From Candidatus Sysuiplasma jiujiangense (GTDB taxonomy: Archaea > Thermoplasmatota > Thermoplasmata > Sysuiplasmatales > Sysuiplasmataceae), in the NCBI GenBank assembly GCA_019721075.1, contig JAHEAD010000006.1, positions 1 through 64,000 of the forward strand: a DNA stretch of 64,000 bases. The letters are read 5' to 3'. The notes beneath the pieces were generated by a model, which was not told the DNA's origin, did no database searches, and saw only the letters and a program-made list of their open reading frames with translations. Below, piece after piece: positions 43,491 through 52,805 of this stretch. Every line of letters begins with the position of its first letter. The first letter of the stretch is position 1. The position numbers were made by a program, and so were the translations under genes.

Positions 43491-44876
43491 CTAATCTATT
43501 TTGAGCAGGGACCTGAATATGCCCGCAGTCCTGCCTTTCCTCATGCCTGACGACCTCTCCTCTTTGACCCTGGCGCCCTCTATGTGTAGCGCGGACAGGA
43601 AAAGGATCCCGGAAACGATCCATATCGATGAAAAGAGAAAATCACTCATGTACCCGGATATTTCCGTTACCAGTCCGGCAAGCAGCGAGCCAAGTATCGA
43701 ACCTACTCCCATCGACGAATTGTAGAGCCCGATGGCCTCCCCTCTTGTATGCGGGTCGGCCATCCCGGCGACTATTGCCTGGCCTGTGACACTGATTATT
43801 GCCCAGCAGAAACCCATCATTGAGTTCAGTATTATCATCGCCGCCAGGACTTCAATGCCATTTGAGAGGAAAAGAGGAATCAGGAAGAAAAGCGGTATGA
43901 GCACCACTCTTGAGGAGCAGGCAAGCGCCTGCAGCCATTTTTCGCCTATCCTGCAGGAAAGCCTTGAGACGCTGCCGTAGGTGAGCGTTGAGGATAACGA
44001 ACTTGCAATGTATATGATGAACACGTATGACTCTGTCATGTGGAAGCGTTTTCCAAGAAAATCCACAAGATAGTTTGGAAAGACAACATAGAAGCTGGTG
44101 AAGCCAGTCGTTATGAGGATGGTTACCAGAAAATAGAACCACATCCTCCTTCCCAGCTCAAGCCTTTCCTCATGCGAGGGGGTGGAGAGCCTGACGAATG
44201 AACTCACCCTGGCGGGCAGGTATTTCGCCCTCTCATTGGCACGCAGCGGTATGTCCGCAATGGCATTCCTGTGCTGATGCGCATGATTTTTCCTTTCCCT
44301 GGCTCCATCCTCCCTGATAAGGAAGGATGCAAGCACTGTCCCGGCAAAAGCCATCACGCCGACCAGTGCGAAGAATATGCGCATGTACATGGCGCCTGGA
44401 GGAAGGAGATCGAACCAGATCGCGCCCAGCAGCAGTCCTGACAGATATCCTGCACCACCAAGCTTGCTGAATTTTCCTATCAGGGAAGGCCACATCCCCC
44501 TGGGCGTCTGCTCTATGAGAAGCGCAGTACCTGCCGGTGCGCTTGCAGTGTACAGGAGTCCGAGTATGAAATTTGCGGCGAAGAAGGTGGCAAAGTTCAG
44601 GCTCATTGCCATGACGAACAGCGAAATTGCCAGGCCCGCAAAACCCTCTATCACGAAGAGCTTTCTGAGGTGCAGGTGATCCGATAGATTCCCCCATATG
44701 ATGTAAGCGGGTATCGATGCAATTGAAGTCGCGGCCGTCACAAGTCCGACCTGGACAACATTGCCGTAGAATGCAATCACGACAAACAGAGGAATCAGCG
44801 GAGCTGTCCCGCCGTTCGGTATATTTGTAATGAAAAATGAATAAAACCACCTGAACTGCCGTGACATGGAGTCCAT
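43491..44876 (-). CDS. MFS transporter
   Basis: A 461-residue major facilitator with 12 predicted helices and an enlarged cytoplasmic loop (about residues 190-245, REDGARERKNHAHQHRNAIA) between the two halves. Motif A after helix 2 reads YIIWGNLSDHLHLRKLF. The second half ends with LLAGLVTEISGY. The substrate is unknown. The C-terminus is basic and cytoplasmic. It is divergent from the ThiI-like gene, with about 200 nt between. Confidence 0.9.
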   Translation of the reverse strand: MDSMSRQFRWFYSFFITNIPNGGTAPLIPLFVVIAFYGNVVQVGLVTAATSIASIPAYIIWGNLSDHLHLRKLFVIEGFAGLAISLFVMAMSLNFATFFAANFILGLLYTASAPAGTALLIEQTPRGMWPSLIGKFSKLGGAGYLSGLLLGAIWFDLLPPGAMYMRIFFALVGVMAFAGTVLASFLIREDGARERKNHAHQHRNAIADIPLRANERAKYLPARVSSFVRLSTPSHEERLELGRRMWFYFLVTILITTGFTSFYVVFPNYLVDFLGKRFHMTESYVFIIYIASSLSSTLTYGSVSRLSCRIGEKWLQALACSSRVVLIPLFFLIPLFLSNGIEVLAAMIILNSMMGFCWAIISVTGQAIVAGMADPHTRGEAIGLYNSSMGVGSILGSLLAGLVTEISGYMSDFLFSSIWIVSGILFLSALHIEGARVKEERSSGMRKGRTAGIFRSLLKID

Positions 44877-45045
44877 GCACCCATCCCGCGTCCTGTGACG
44901 GATGCACCTTTATTTATTTCTTGTTGCCCTCCACCGGCTCACAGTTAGGCGCTGCGGACAGCCGTATCCGGTGGCGGAGCATGTCCTTTGGGGAAGCGTC
45001 GCGCAATCGAATTTCGGCCCGGCGCACGTTCCGTTTCCATGCCAA

Positions 45046-45053
45046 ACTTATAA
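45046..45053 (+). promoter_or_regulatory. TATA box for the ThiI-like gene
   Basis: ACTTATAA is centred about 27 nt before ATG 45077, fitting a leaderless transcript and supporting that start over longer in-frame extensions. Confidence 0.5.
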
Positions 45054-45076
45054 CTGCACGACAGATACACCTTCCG

Positions 45077-45937
45077 ATGCCGTTATATCTTCTCAGGTAC
45101 GCCGAACTCGGACTCAAAAGTGACAGGGTAAGGAAAAGATTCCTGAACAAACTGATAGACAACATCGAAACCCGTTTTATCCGGGCTGGCATCGAATGCA
45201 TAGTCACCTCGGACAGGGGCAGGGTCTTCGTCATGTCGGATGAAGGTTCAGTGGCCAGGGACATCATAAGCCACACATTCGGCATCGTGTCTTTCAGTGA
45301 AGTCACTGAGCTGCCCCTGGATCTTCGGAAGATTTCGGAAAAGGTCTCGGAACACGCCTCCCTGGTCCTGAGGAGCGGGAATTCCTTTGCTATACGGGCG
45401 AGGCGATCGGGCGGCCAGAAGTTCACAAGCGTAGACATTGCAAGGGAATGCGGTTCAAGGATACTGAAGGATCATGGCAATCTCGGAATAACCGTTGACC
45501 TTGAGCACCCGGACGTCGAAATATTCGTGGAGGCGAGGGAAAAGGCCGCTTATCTTTTCACCAAATCCGAGAGTGGTCCGGGCGGACTGCCTCTCGGAAC
45601 GCAGGGGAAGGTAGCCTGCCTCGTCAGCTCAAGCGACGAGCTGCCGCTCCCCTGGCTTATGATGAGAAGGGGATGCGATGTAGTGATCGGCCTCACCGGC
45701 AAGGTCGATCTTGCGTCTCTGGCAAAATGGTCCGCAGATATTGATGCGGAAACACTCGAAAGACCGGGCGACATTCTTGCCCTTGCTGCTGGAAAGGGGT
45801 GCAGCGGCATTGCACTTCCCGGAAACGGAAGCAGTTATCCTGAGGGCATGGGCGGAAAACACGGTTTTGCCGTATTCTATCCGCTTGCAGGACTCAGCAG
45901 CTCCGAAATAAAAAAACTGATGGGCAAAATTGCCTGA
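45077..45937 (+). CDS. ThiI-like THUMP protein with degenerate PP-loop
   Basis: ThiI thiolates uridine-8 of tRNA. This 286-residue homologue keeps the N-terminal ferredoxin-like domain (LLRYAELGLKSDRVRKRF) and a THUMP domain (about residues 60-165, FAIRARRSGGQKFTSVDIAREC). At the place of the ATP-binding SGGIDSP loop it has SSSDELP (184-190), although flanking landmarks persist (GKVACLV before, MMRRGCDVV after). The C-terminal catalytic domain is also short. It probably cannot adenylate tRNA; it may be an RNA-binding partner or part of a split system. The stop abuts the convergent L15e gene. Confidence 0.8.
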   Translation: MPLYLLRYAELGLKSDRVRKRFLNKLIDNIETRFIRAGIECIVTSDRGRVFVMSDEGSVARDIISHTFGIVSFSEVTELPLDLRKISEKVSEHASLVLRSGNSFAIRARRSGGQKFTSVDIARECGSRILKDHGNLGITVDLEHPDVEIFVEAREKAAYLFTKSESGPGGLPLGTQGKVACLVSSSDELPLPWLMMRRGCDVVIGLTGKVDLASLAKWSADIDAETLERPGDILALAAGKGCSGIALPGNGSSYPEGMGGKHGFAVFYPLAGLSSSEIKKLMGKIA

Positions 45938-46855
45938 TCACTTGCCCTTTCTGTCGTTCGCCCTTATAGACGGGCGAACTTTCTCGACGCCCTTTCCCTT
46001 CCATCTGAGGCCACGTCCCATCGTGCCGGCGGAAGTCAGCCCGCGGAATGCCCTTCCTGAATGGGCCTGGTTGGATATCCAGTTGAGATTCTTGTCGCTT
46101 AGAACGGACGGGTTGTACGGATCGACAAGTATTACCTCATACCACTTGTGCATGCCGTCCTGTCCAACCTGATATGAATTGAGCACCTCCATATTCGGAT
46201 AGCGGCGCTGGACTCTCTCTTCGGCCATCCTCTGTATATTTTTCTTCATGGTTATCCGGAGTATACCCTTCCTCTTCGCCCTTCTTCCCTTTGCGATACG
46301 TCTCTTCCTGAGTCCTCCCCTTCTGACCCTCACCCTGACGAGGGTGACACCCTGTTTTGCCTTGTAGCCCATGGAGCGTGCCTTGTCGAGTCTCGTCGGA
46401 TGATCAATGCGCCTGTAGTTCTCCTCCTTCCTCCAGCTTATGAGTCTCTCCCACTCCGTGTCGCCCAGCGCCTTTGAAAGGGATTTCTTCCTGAAAGAGC
46501 CGATATGCGCGTACATGCTCCTCCCCCTGCCGGACTCGAGTTTCACAATCGGCGGGAGCTCCCTTTCCTTACCGGCAGCCGTTCCTGAATCCCTGCCGTG
46601 CCGCTGCTCTGCAATCCTTTTCGGAGTCTTTGCCCTGTAAACAGTTTCTTCCGTCTGCGCTGTAACTTCATCCGTTTTAGCTGCAGTGATTTCCTTTTCA
46701 GCCGCCTGCTTCTTTGCCTTCCTGGACTTCTTCTCTGCCGCCGCTGTTTTCGACTTCGCCTCTCCGGCAGGTTCCTCCGTTTGGGATGATTTGTGTGAAC
46801 GTCGTGTTCCGGCTGTCTTCTTCTGCTTTTTGGATTCCAGTTTGTCGTCTGCCAT
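45938..46855 (-). CDS. rpl15e: 50S ribosomal protein L15e with long N-terminal extension
   Basis: Residues from about 112 onward are a full L15e (SMYAHIGSFRKKSLSKAL, GYKAKQGVTLVRVRVRRGG, TMGRGLRWKGKGVEKVRPS). The first 110 or so residues form an unusual low-complexity extension rich in Lys, Ala, Glu and Thr (for example EKKSRKAKKQAAEKEITAAK). L15e is normally about 195 residues. Start ATG 46855 is used; GTG 46864 is possible. A TATA-like GTCTTAAAT (46871-46879 on the minus strand) fits near-leaderless transcription. Internal initiation at the core cannot be excluded (see findings). Confidence 0.92.
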   Translation of the reverse strand: MADDKLESKKQKKTAGTRRSHKSSQTEEPAGEAKSKTAAAEKKSRKAKKQAAEKEITAAKTDEVTAQTEETVYRAKTPKRIAEQRHGRDSGTAAGKERELPPIVKLESGRGRSMYAHIGSFRKKSLSKALGDTEWERLISWRKEENYRRIDHPTRLDKARSMGYKAKQGVTLVRVRVRRGGLRKRRIAKGRRAKRKGILRITMKKNIQRMAEERVQRRYPNMEVLNSYQVGQDGMHKWYEVILVDPYNPSVLSDKNLNWISNQAHSGRAFRGLTSAGTMGRGLRWKGKGVEKVRPSIRANDRKGK

Positions 46856-46991
46856 TTGTGACACCGAATTGATTTAAGACTTGTAAATGCTGTTTGAAAT
46901 TTCCCGTATTATAAATAACTTGGCAACAGCCGTTCCGCCGCAGGCATGTTTCGCCTGAAGCGTGCACAGCGCGGGACAGCCTTCTGCAGGA

Positions 46992-49388
46992 TCAGAAGAA
47001 ATCCTCCAGCCTGACCTTTGATGCTGTCCTGTTGCCCGCTATTGTCTTTTCCGTCTTCAGTTCGTCAAAAAGTGTGGACTGCTTCGAACCGCTAAGGAGG
47101 CTGTCTTCATCCATTCCGAACACTTCCGTAACCCTGGAAAGTGTCTGGGCGACCCTTGACGCATAATAAGCATAATCCGGGGTAAAGCTGAATTCCCTCC
47201 CAACTATGAAAGGTTCCACCTGCTGCGGAGACCTCCTGCTGTTGACTACAATCCATGAAACCTTCATGCCCGGAATGAATTCCTCTCCCATTGCCATAAG
47301 CTTCTTTGCCGTCTGCACGGGCACCTGTGTGCTTTCGTCCTTGTACTCGGCAAAGGGCCTGCATGTCCGTGAAATAACGAGCTTCTCCTTTGGGACATTT
47401 CCGCTCAGCACATCGTTAACGAGTTTCCTTGACAGCTTCACTGCCCCTTCCGTGTTGCCTCCAAGTATCTCCTCAAAAACAGCAGAAAGACACTCGCTCT
47501 GATAGTCAAAGGAATCTGTCCGGCGTATTTCATATCCCCTGACAATCAGTCCCTCCTCGGGCCATACCTGCCTGCCCACATACCTCTTCTTCTTTCCGTG
47601 GGAAAATAGCGGTTCTATAACTTCCTCGAATTCAAGCGTGGCGCCCTGCCTGGAAAAGCGTTCGCTTATCTTCCTGCCGAATTCAATGGTCCCTTCCAGG
47701 TTCTCGGCAGGACTCTTGAAAAAGACAGAATCTGTGTCGCTGTATATGACAGAGGTCCCCTCCTTCTCCAGCTGCTCTATCACGCCTTTTGTGGTTTCCC
47801 TCGCAAATGCGGTGATGCTCCCGCCTATCGAAACATTGGTGAACCTGTAGAAAGAGGAGGCAAGGACGCCATAGAATGAATTCATCAGTATCTTCACCGC
47901 CTGCTGAAGCCCGTCAAGATATTCGTATTCGTCCTTTCCGGAGGCTCTCTTCATCTTCTCCTTGATGCTGTCCCTCTGCTGCATGAGCTGTGCGAGCAGT
48001 GAGGGAATGACGCCCCTGCGCTCGTCCGGCGTGAGGAAGCGTACACCCGTCGGGCTGACAATGCTGCCGCTGCTGTTCAGTGTTGTGAAACAGATATTTT
48101 TCGCTATTATGAGGGAGGGATACATGCTCTTGAAATCGAGTACGCCCACCCAGTGATAAAGCCCCGGAGCTATGCTGTGGACATATCCACCTTCGATCCT
48201 GTCCTCCTCTGAATCCATGTACCTGGATGTCATAGGTGTTGCAATACCCTCCCTGTCGGCGGCCCTGATAAGCAGCGAGTCGACGAGCTGAGAAGCTCCG
48301 CTGTTGAGTGAGTCGTCGAGAGGAAGTTTGGAAACAGTGGCCATGTCCATTCCCCTGGTCAGTGTTCTTGTCTTCTCCAGTATACGCAGTGCCAGTTCCG
48401 CATCCTTCGCACAGTAGTCGAGAACCCTTTCCCTGTTCTCTTTCCATTCCTCGTCTATTCTCAGCCTGTTTACATCCATCTTCTCTTCGTTGAGTAGTTC
48501 CCTTGCAACGGCGTTAAGCGTTTCCTGCTTGGGGTGGAACTGCTTCTTCATGTGCCACCATGCATCAGCTATGATTCTGCCGTTGCATCTCCAGAACCTG
48601 TTGCTTACCTGCCTGACGTCGTCCCCGTCCCTCCCCCATGCCTTCCGCTCGATCCCCCTGTGCCTGCACCGCTCGTTTATCTTCGGTATGTCAAAACCGT
48701 CGATATTGTAACCTGTAATGACGTCGGGGTCTATCCTTGAAACAGCGCTGAAAAATTCGGCAAGCATCTTCTTCTCATCATCGTTGTATATCTTCTCCCT
48801 GATTATGCTGCCGTCTTTCCTGTATGCAAGGCATATGCACCAGATATTGCCTTCCTTGATGCTTGTTTCGATATCAAAGCTCAGAACACGAAGTGCAGGC
48901 ATGAAGTCTTCCGTGTCCTCGAACCTGTCGCCTTCAATCACGATATCGCAGGTGTATCGCCTGGCCGTTGCACCGTCAGCCATTTTTCCGTGCACGCGGC
49001 AGCAGGCCGCTATGTCCTTGTCGTAGATGAATCTGTGTGCGAACGGTATGTCCGCTGCTGCAACCTCTACAACCCCCTTCAGCCTTTCCCTGAATTCCGG
49101 TACCGTCCAGGGGAATTTCACAGTAACTATCGCACCACCCGTCTTTTCCCCCCTGTGCATGAATTCCCTCTGCTCGATGCCTATGACATCGTCCCTCGTT
49201 GCGAGTGCCTCCCTCGCGCGGGACACGTCACCCAAAATCTGGAAATACGGCCTGAATCCGGAATACCTCACGGCCGCTGACCTTCCGTCCCTGGTCTTGC
49301 CGTATAACTCTACAGTGACGCCGTCACCCGAGTCTCTCCTGTAGGTCGCGGTCAGAAGTCTGATGTCCCATTCATCTTCGGATTGCAT
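46992..49388 (-). CDS. polB: Family B DNA polymerase
   Basis: This 798-residue replicative polymerase has Exo I (LSFDIETS), Exo II (YNIDGFDIPK), Exo III (YCAKDAELA), motif A (DFKSMYPSLI), motif B (KILMNSFYGV) and motif C (YSDTDS), with the KKRYVG segment after it. The C-terminus ends KVRLEDFF, a PCNA-interacting (PIP) box. No intein is inserted in the motifs. Start ATG 49388 lies about 26 nt after a TATA box (GATTATATGATAT, 49408-49420 minus), which fits leaderless transcription better than TTG 49400. Confidence 0.97.
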   Translation of the reverse strand: MQSEDEWDIRLLTATYRRDSGDGVTVELYGKTRDGRSAAVRYSGFRPYFQILGDVSRAREALATRDDVIGIEQREFMHRGEKTGGAIVTVKFPWTVPEFRERLKGVVEVAAADIPFAHRFIYDKDIAACCRVHGKMADGATARRYTCDIVIEGDRFEDTEDFMPALRVLSFDIETSIKEGNIWCICLAYRKDGSIIREKIYNDDEKKMLAEFFSAVSRIDPDVITGYNIDGFDIPKINERCRHRGIERKAWGRDGDDVRQVSNRFWRCNGRIIADAWWHMKKQFHPKQETLNAVARELLNEEKMDVNRLRIDEEWKENRERVLDYCAKDAELALRILEKTRTLTRGMDMATVSKLPLDDSLNSGASQLVDSLLIRAADREGIATPMTSRYMDSEEDRIEGGYVHSIAPGLYHWVGVLDFKSMYPSLIIAKNICFTTLNSSGSIVSPTGVRFLTPDERRGVIPSLLAQLMQQRDSIKEKMKRASGKDEYEYLDGLQQAVKILMNSFYGVLASSFYRFTNVSIGGSITAFARETTKGVIEQLEKEGTSVIYSDTDSVFFKSPAENLEGTIEFGRKISERFSRQGATLEFEEVIEPLFSHGKKKRYVGRQVWPEEGLIVRGYEIRRTDSFDYQSECLSAVFEEILGGNTEGAVKLSRKLVNDVLSGNVPKEKLVISRTCRPFAEYKDESTQVPVQTAKKLMAMGEEFIPGMKVSWIVVNSRRSPQQVEPFIVGREFSFTPDYAYYASRVAQTLSRVTEVFGMDEDSLLSGSKQSTLFDELKTEKTIAGNRTASKVRLEDFF

Positions 49389-49400
49389 CGTCACATCCAA

Positions 49401-49584
49401 GGCAGCGATATCATATAATCTTTGACCTGCCAGCTGCCGGATAAATTTAGCGTCGCATGGCAGGCACCGGCATCTGCGCCCTCTTGCATTTCATGGTTGA
49501 CACGTCGATGTCTTTAGAGGTCCGCCTCTATCATCAGTTACTCTGCGAACCGGCTAACAACGCACTATGTGCGACCTACGCAGC
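49401..49584. promoter_or_regulatory. polB promoter and intergenic gap
   Basis: The minus-strand TATA box GATTATATGATAT (49408-49420) serves polB. The remainder, after the GTPase stop, holds an AGAGG-TCCG-CCTCT hairpin (49515-49528) that may help terminate the translation operon. No gene is seen. Confidence 0.45.
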
Positions 49585-50772
49585 TCAGCTCCTTCGTGCG
49601 ACTATCTTTATCACGTCTCCGTCGGCAAGCAAATAGTCGTGGCCCACGGGTTTCTTTGTCTTTGCGTTTATTGCGGTTATGTAATTTTTGCCTATTTCGG
49701 TGTGAATCATAAACGCAAGATCCTGCGGTCCGCTGCCCTTCCGCACGAGAAGAGCGTCCGGCAGCACCATGCCGTCCTTGTTCGTCAGCCTGTTTTCATC
49801 CTCAACCGGATAGACAGAAATGAGCGAGAGCAGCGCGAATGCAGTCTCCTCGATTGCCCTTTGCACCCCCGTGTCCGCTGCCGAGAGGAAAGAGTGTATT
49901 CTATCAAGCGCCTTTGATTGCCTTTCATTCAGCGACTGTGAAATCAGCCTGAAGTCCCTCTGCCCGGGCACGTAGGAGATGACACCGCTCCTGTCGGCCC
50001 TTCTCAACGCGAGCTCATACTCTGCCGAGCACATGATGACAGTATATCCCTGCAGGCTGCGTAGTTTCTTCAGGTTTTCCTCCGGTGCAATGTCGCACTT
50101 GTTGGCTGCTATGAGTACGGGTTTGCTTATTTTCCTGATCGCGTCGGAAAGCGAATAGAGATCGCTGTCTGACCAAAGTGACGGGTCCTGGGCAAGTCCG
50201 CTCATTCTCAGCGCCGCCGATATGTCGCTCTGCCTCACACCCAGTCCGCTCAGTCTCTCCTGGAGCATAGCCTCCACCTTGAGCCCCTCCAGATGGATCT
50301 TCTTCGCCGTCTTCTGGAAGTTCTTGTCCAGAATGCTCTTTATCCACATCGTCAGTTCGCGCTCGAGGAACCGCACATCCTCAACCGGATCCCTTGTGCC
50401 GACAGGAACCTGGTTCCCGTCTGCGTCTGTCCCGCCGCTCGCATCGACGACATGGATGAGCGCGTCAGCCTGCCTGAGCTCATCGAGAAAGGCGTTGCCT
50501 AGGCCCTTGCCCTGCCATGCGTCAGGCACAAGGCCGGCAACATCGAGAAGTTCCACAGGAATGAACCGTGTGCCGTCTATGCATCTTGCATTGTTCGGAT
50601 TGCATCTGACGCCGAAAAATGTTTCCGGGCAGGGCCTCCTGACAAAGCCGACTCCCCTGTTTGCCTTTATCGTTGTAAACGGATATGGTGCTATGTCCAC
50701 GGATGCCATTGTGGCTGCTGAGAAGAATGTGCTTTTGCCGACGTTCGGCTTGCCTACGATGCCTATCTGCAT
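49585..50772 (-). CDS. OBG/YchF-type GTPase with TGS domain
   Basis: This 395-residue GTPase has G1 GKPNVGKST, G3 DVAGL (LLDVAGLVPDAWQGKGLGN) and G4 NKCD (LIAANKCDIAP), and a C-terminal TGS domain (residues about 320-395, ending LLADGDVIKIV). Archaeal members of this OLA1/YchF-related group are thought to act on ribosomes. It is the last gene of the translation operon, 28 nt after ksgA. Confidence 0.93.
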   Translation of the reverse strand: MQIGIVGKPNVGKSTFFSAATMASVDIAPYPFTTIKANRGVGFVRRPCPETFFGVRCNPNNARCIDGTRFIPVELLDVAGLVPDAWQGKGLGNAFLDELRQADALIHVVDASGGTDADGNQVPVGTRDPVEDVRFLERELTMWIKSILDKNFQKTAKKIHLEGLKVEAMLQERLSGLGVRQSDISAALRMSGLAQDPSLWSDSDLYSLSDAIRKISKPVLIAANKCDIAPEENLKKLRSLQGYTVIMCSAEYELALRRADRSGVISYVPGQRDFRLISQSLNERQSKALDRIHSFLSAADTGVQRAIEETAFALLSLISVYPVEDENRLTNKDGMVLPDALLVRKGSGPQDLAFMIHTEIGKNYITAINAKTKKPVGHDYLLADGDVIKIVARRS

Positions 50773-50800
50773 GGCAATCTACCGGAAGAGCAGTCAACAC

Positions 50801-51577
50801 TTATTCATTTCGCAGGAGGGGGGCAAGGCGCTCATTGCCCGACATCCACTTCACAAGTTCCCCGATCTGCTTCACGTCGAGCTCCTCTATCCTGCGCGTG
50901 CCGAACGGAATTCCGTCCAGATCGACTCCACCCCTGACTGTCTTCCTTAGTATGGAGGCTATCGTCTTTCTCCTCTGGGAGAAAAGTAAGGCAGCAGCCC
51001 TCTCGTATTCGGGCCATCTTTTCACCCCCCTGATCGCAGCGAAACGCAGGACCGAGGAATCGACGTCGGGCTGCGGATAGAAATGCGTGTGGCCGACATC
51101 GAACAGCAGTTCTATATGATTTGAGCGCTGGAGGACGGCAGCCATCCTTGAATATTCGGCTGTAAAAGGCGGCGCGACCACTCTCAGAGCCATCTCCTTC
51201 TGTATCATGAAGAGTCCCCTCTTCATTCCAGAATTGACCAGCCTGAATATCAGCTGCGATGAAACGGAATACGGCAGATTCCCTATCGCAACGTCAAACT
51301 TCGGCAGTTTAGCGTCCATTGCATCTCCTTCAACCACTTCCACAGCATCGCCGAACTTCTCCCTGAGATATATTGCCAGTCTCTGGTCGTTTTCGATTGC
51401 AACAACCCTGCGTGCCTTCTGCACTATCCGTTCTGTCAGCACGCCGAGTCCTGGCCCGATCTCAAGCACCGTGTCCTTGGACCTTATCCGCGCGCTTTCA
51501 ATCTCCCTGTCGGCTATGCTTTCGTCAATGAGGAATGTCTGGCCGAAGCGTTTCGAAGGGTAAATTCCCAGTTCCAT
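50801..51577 (-). CDS. ksgA: rRNA adenine dimethyltransferase KsgA/Dim1
   Basis: The enzyme dimethylates two adjacent adenines at the 3' end of 16S rRNA during small-subunit assembly. The 258-residue protein has RFGQTFLIDESIADREI, the SAM-binding VLEIGPGLGVLTERI, EGDAMD, and the catalytic NLPYSVSS. It lies 45 nt after the DUF655 gene in the translation operon; DUF655 and ksgA are neighbours in many archaea. Confidence 0.96.
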   Translation of the reverse strand: MELGIYPSKRFGQTFLIDESIADREIESARIRSKDTVLEIGPGLGVLTERIVQKARRVVAIENDQRLAIYLREKFGDAVEVVEGDAMDAKLPKFDVAIGNLPYSVSSQLIFRLVNSGMKRGLFMIQKEMALRVVAPPFTAEYSRMAAVLQRSNHIELLFDVGHTHFYPQPDVDSSVLRFAAIRGVKRWPEYERAAALLFSQRRKTIASILRKTVRGGVDLDGIPFGTRRIEELDVKQIGELVKWMSGNERLAPLLRNE

Positions 51578-51622
51578 CAGGAGCTGCCTGACAGTCCTAA
51601 CCGACAGCAGAACATCCCCCGT

Positions 51623-52177
51623 TCATCGGGCCACAAAAAGCCTGTATTTCTGGTCTCTGTTTGACAGTTCCTCCACAATGCGCCTGGCAATAAGCTTGGC
51701 CGGATTGTGCAGTGTGGGAACCCTTTTTTCCAGATCTGCCAGGCTCCTGAATTTCTCCTTCTTTCTCTCTTCGATTATGGCCCACATTGTCTTGTTACCG
51801 AGGCCGGGTAGAAGCTCAAGCGTGTGAAGACGGGTTGTTATCGGCTGTGCCTCGTTGAAAAATCTGACGAATCTTGTTTCGTTGTCAAGCACGATCTGTT
51901 CGAGCGTGTGCGGCAGTTCCGACTGACTGTTGGATGTGAGCTCGTCATACGACAGCCTTCTCTTCACATGTATGATGTGCTGTCTGAGATTCATCTCCTT
52001 CCCTATGTATACCTTTTCGCCCGGCGAAATGACCACACCCTGCCTGGGGACAAGTTCGAATAGCTTGAACTCTTCAGACCCTATGGCATAGCTCGTGGGC
52101 TCATGTTTGAAGCTCCTTTCAGAAGGGGAGCCCTGTGGCAGGTAATCAAGTATGTAGGCATAATCTTCCAAATGCAA
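51623..52177 (-). CDS. DUF655 family protein (putative RNA-binding)
   Basis: This 184-residue archaeal protein has an OB-like N-terminal half (EEFKLFELVPRQGVVISPGEKVYIG) and a helix-hairpin-helix region (LELLPGLGNKTMWAIIEERKK). It is conserved in archaea next to rpoF and ksgA, and is presumed to act in RNA or ribosome biology. It is spaced 9 nt after rpoF, indicating co-transcription. Function is not established. Confidence 0.9.
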   Translation of the reverse strand: MHLEDYAYILDYLPQGSPSERSFKHEPTSYAIGSEEFKLFELVPRQGVVISPGEKVYIGKEMNLRQHIIHVKRRLSYDELTSNSQSELPHTLEQIVLDNETRFVRFFNEAQPITTRLHTLELLPGLGNKTMWAIIEERKKEKFRSLADLEKRVPTLHNPAKLIARRIVEELSNRDQKYRLFVAR

Positions 52178-52185
52178 ACACCTGC

Positions 52186-52515
52186 CTACATATATTTTCG
52201 AACAGCCTCAATGATCTGTTCAATCTGCTTCTTTTCAGGGGTAAGGCGTTCTTTGGAAAATATGAGCCTGACATCTTCCGGCGTCGTCGGAAGCAGGTCT
52301 ATGATCTTGACCGCATTCTGTTCGCTGCCGAAGCCGATTTCAGTCAGCTCTTTCCTAAGCTTCTTCACGCTCTCAATATCCAGCTTTGCAAATTTCTGCG
52401 CGTGTTCCAGGGCGACCTTATGTTCGGATGAAAGCTCACGCTGCTTCTCTTCCTTTGTCAGAAGTTGCTTTACCTCTGCAAGCGTGATGTACTTTGTGTC
52501 GGCCACGTGGCTCAC
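52186..52515 (-). CDS. rpoF: RNA polymerase subunit RpoF (Rpb4)
   Basis: RpoF pairs with RpoE' (Rpb7) to form the stalk of archaeal RNA polymerase. The 109-residue helical protein has the typical YITLAEVKQLLTKEEKQREL start and the LPTTPEDVRLIFSKERLTP motif. It overlaps L21e by 4 nt (GTGA), starting at GTG 52515. Confidence 0.94.
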   Translation of the reverse strand: MSHVADTKYITLAEVKQLLTKEEKQRELSSEHKVALEHAQKFAKLDIESVKKLRKELTEIGFGSEQNAVKIIDLLPTTPEDVRLIFSKERLTPEKKQIEQIIEAVRKYM

Positions 52516-52805
52516 TTCGCTTTCATGAGGTGAACGGCATCCGATAATATAACTTTCTCCTTTCCGCCGTCGACTATCCTTACCCTGTAAGTTCTTCCCT
52601 GCATGCCTATGACGACACCCGTCCTTCCCTGGAATCGCAGATGCGGGGCCCCATCTCTAATGCTCGGCTCGATCTTGATGGATACCCTTTCCCCTTCCTC
52701 GAACCTGCGTATAATCCTGGCGACCGGCGGCATGCCCCTCTCTCTCGGGCTCTTGCTCAGTATCCCTCTCGAACGTCTTCTAAGTCCTTTAGATGCCTTT
52801 ACCAT
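52512..52805 (-). CDS. rpl21e: 50S ribosomal protein L21e
   Basis: This 97-residue basic ribosomal protein shows the L21e core (FEEGERVSIKIEPSIRDGAP, FQGRTGVVIGMQGRTYRV). It sits in the L21e-rpoF-DUF655-ksgA order found in many euryarchaea. It overlaps pus10 by 7 nt and rpoF by 4 nt, indicating tight translational coupling. Confidence 0.96.
   Translation of the reverse strand: MVKASKGLRRRSRGILSKSPRERGMPPVARIIRRFEEGERVSIKIEPSIRDGAPHLRFQGRTGVVIGMQGRTYRVRIVDGGKEKVILSDAVHLMKAK

Noticed and set aside
45077-45937. Active tRNA 4-thiouridine synthetase call
   Set aside because: The ATP-binding SGGIDSP motif is missing, so the standard activity should not be assumed.
49401-49584. C/D-box sRNA (CTGATGATAG on the minus strand)
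   Set aside because: The C-like box starts with C instead of purine and no D box (CTGA) follows at a fitting distance.
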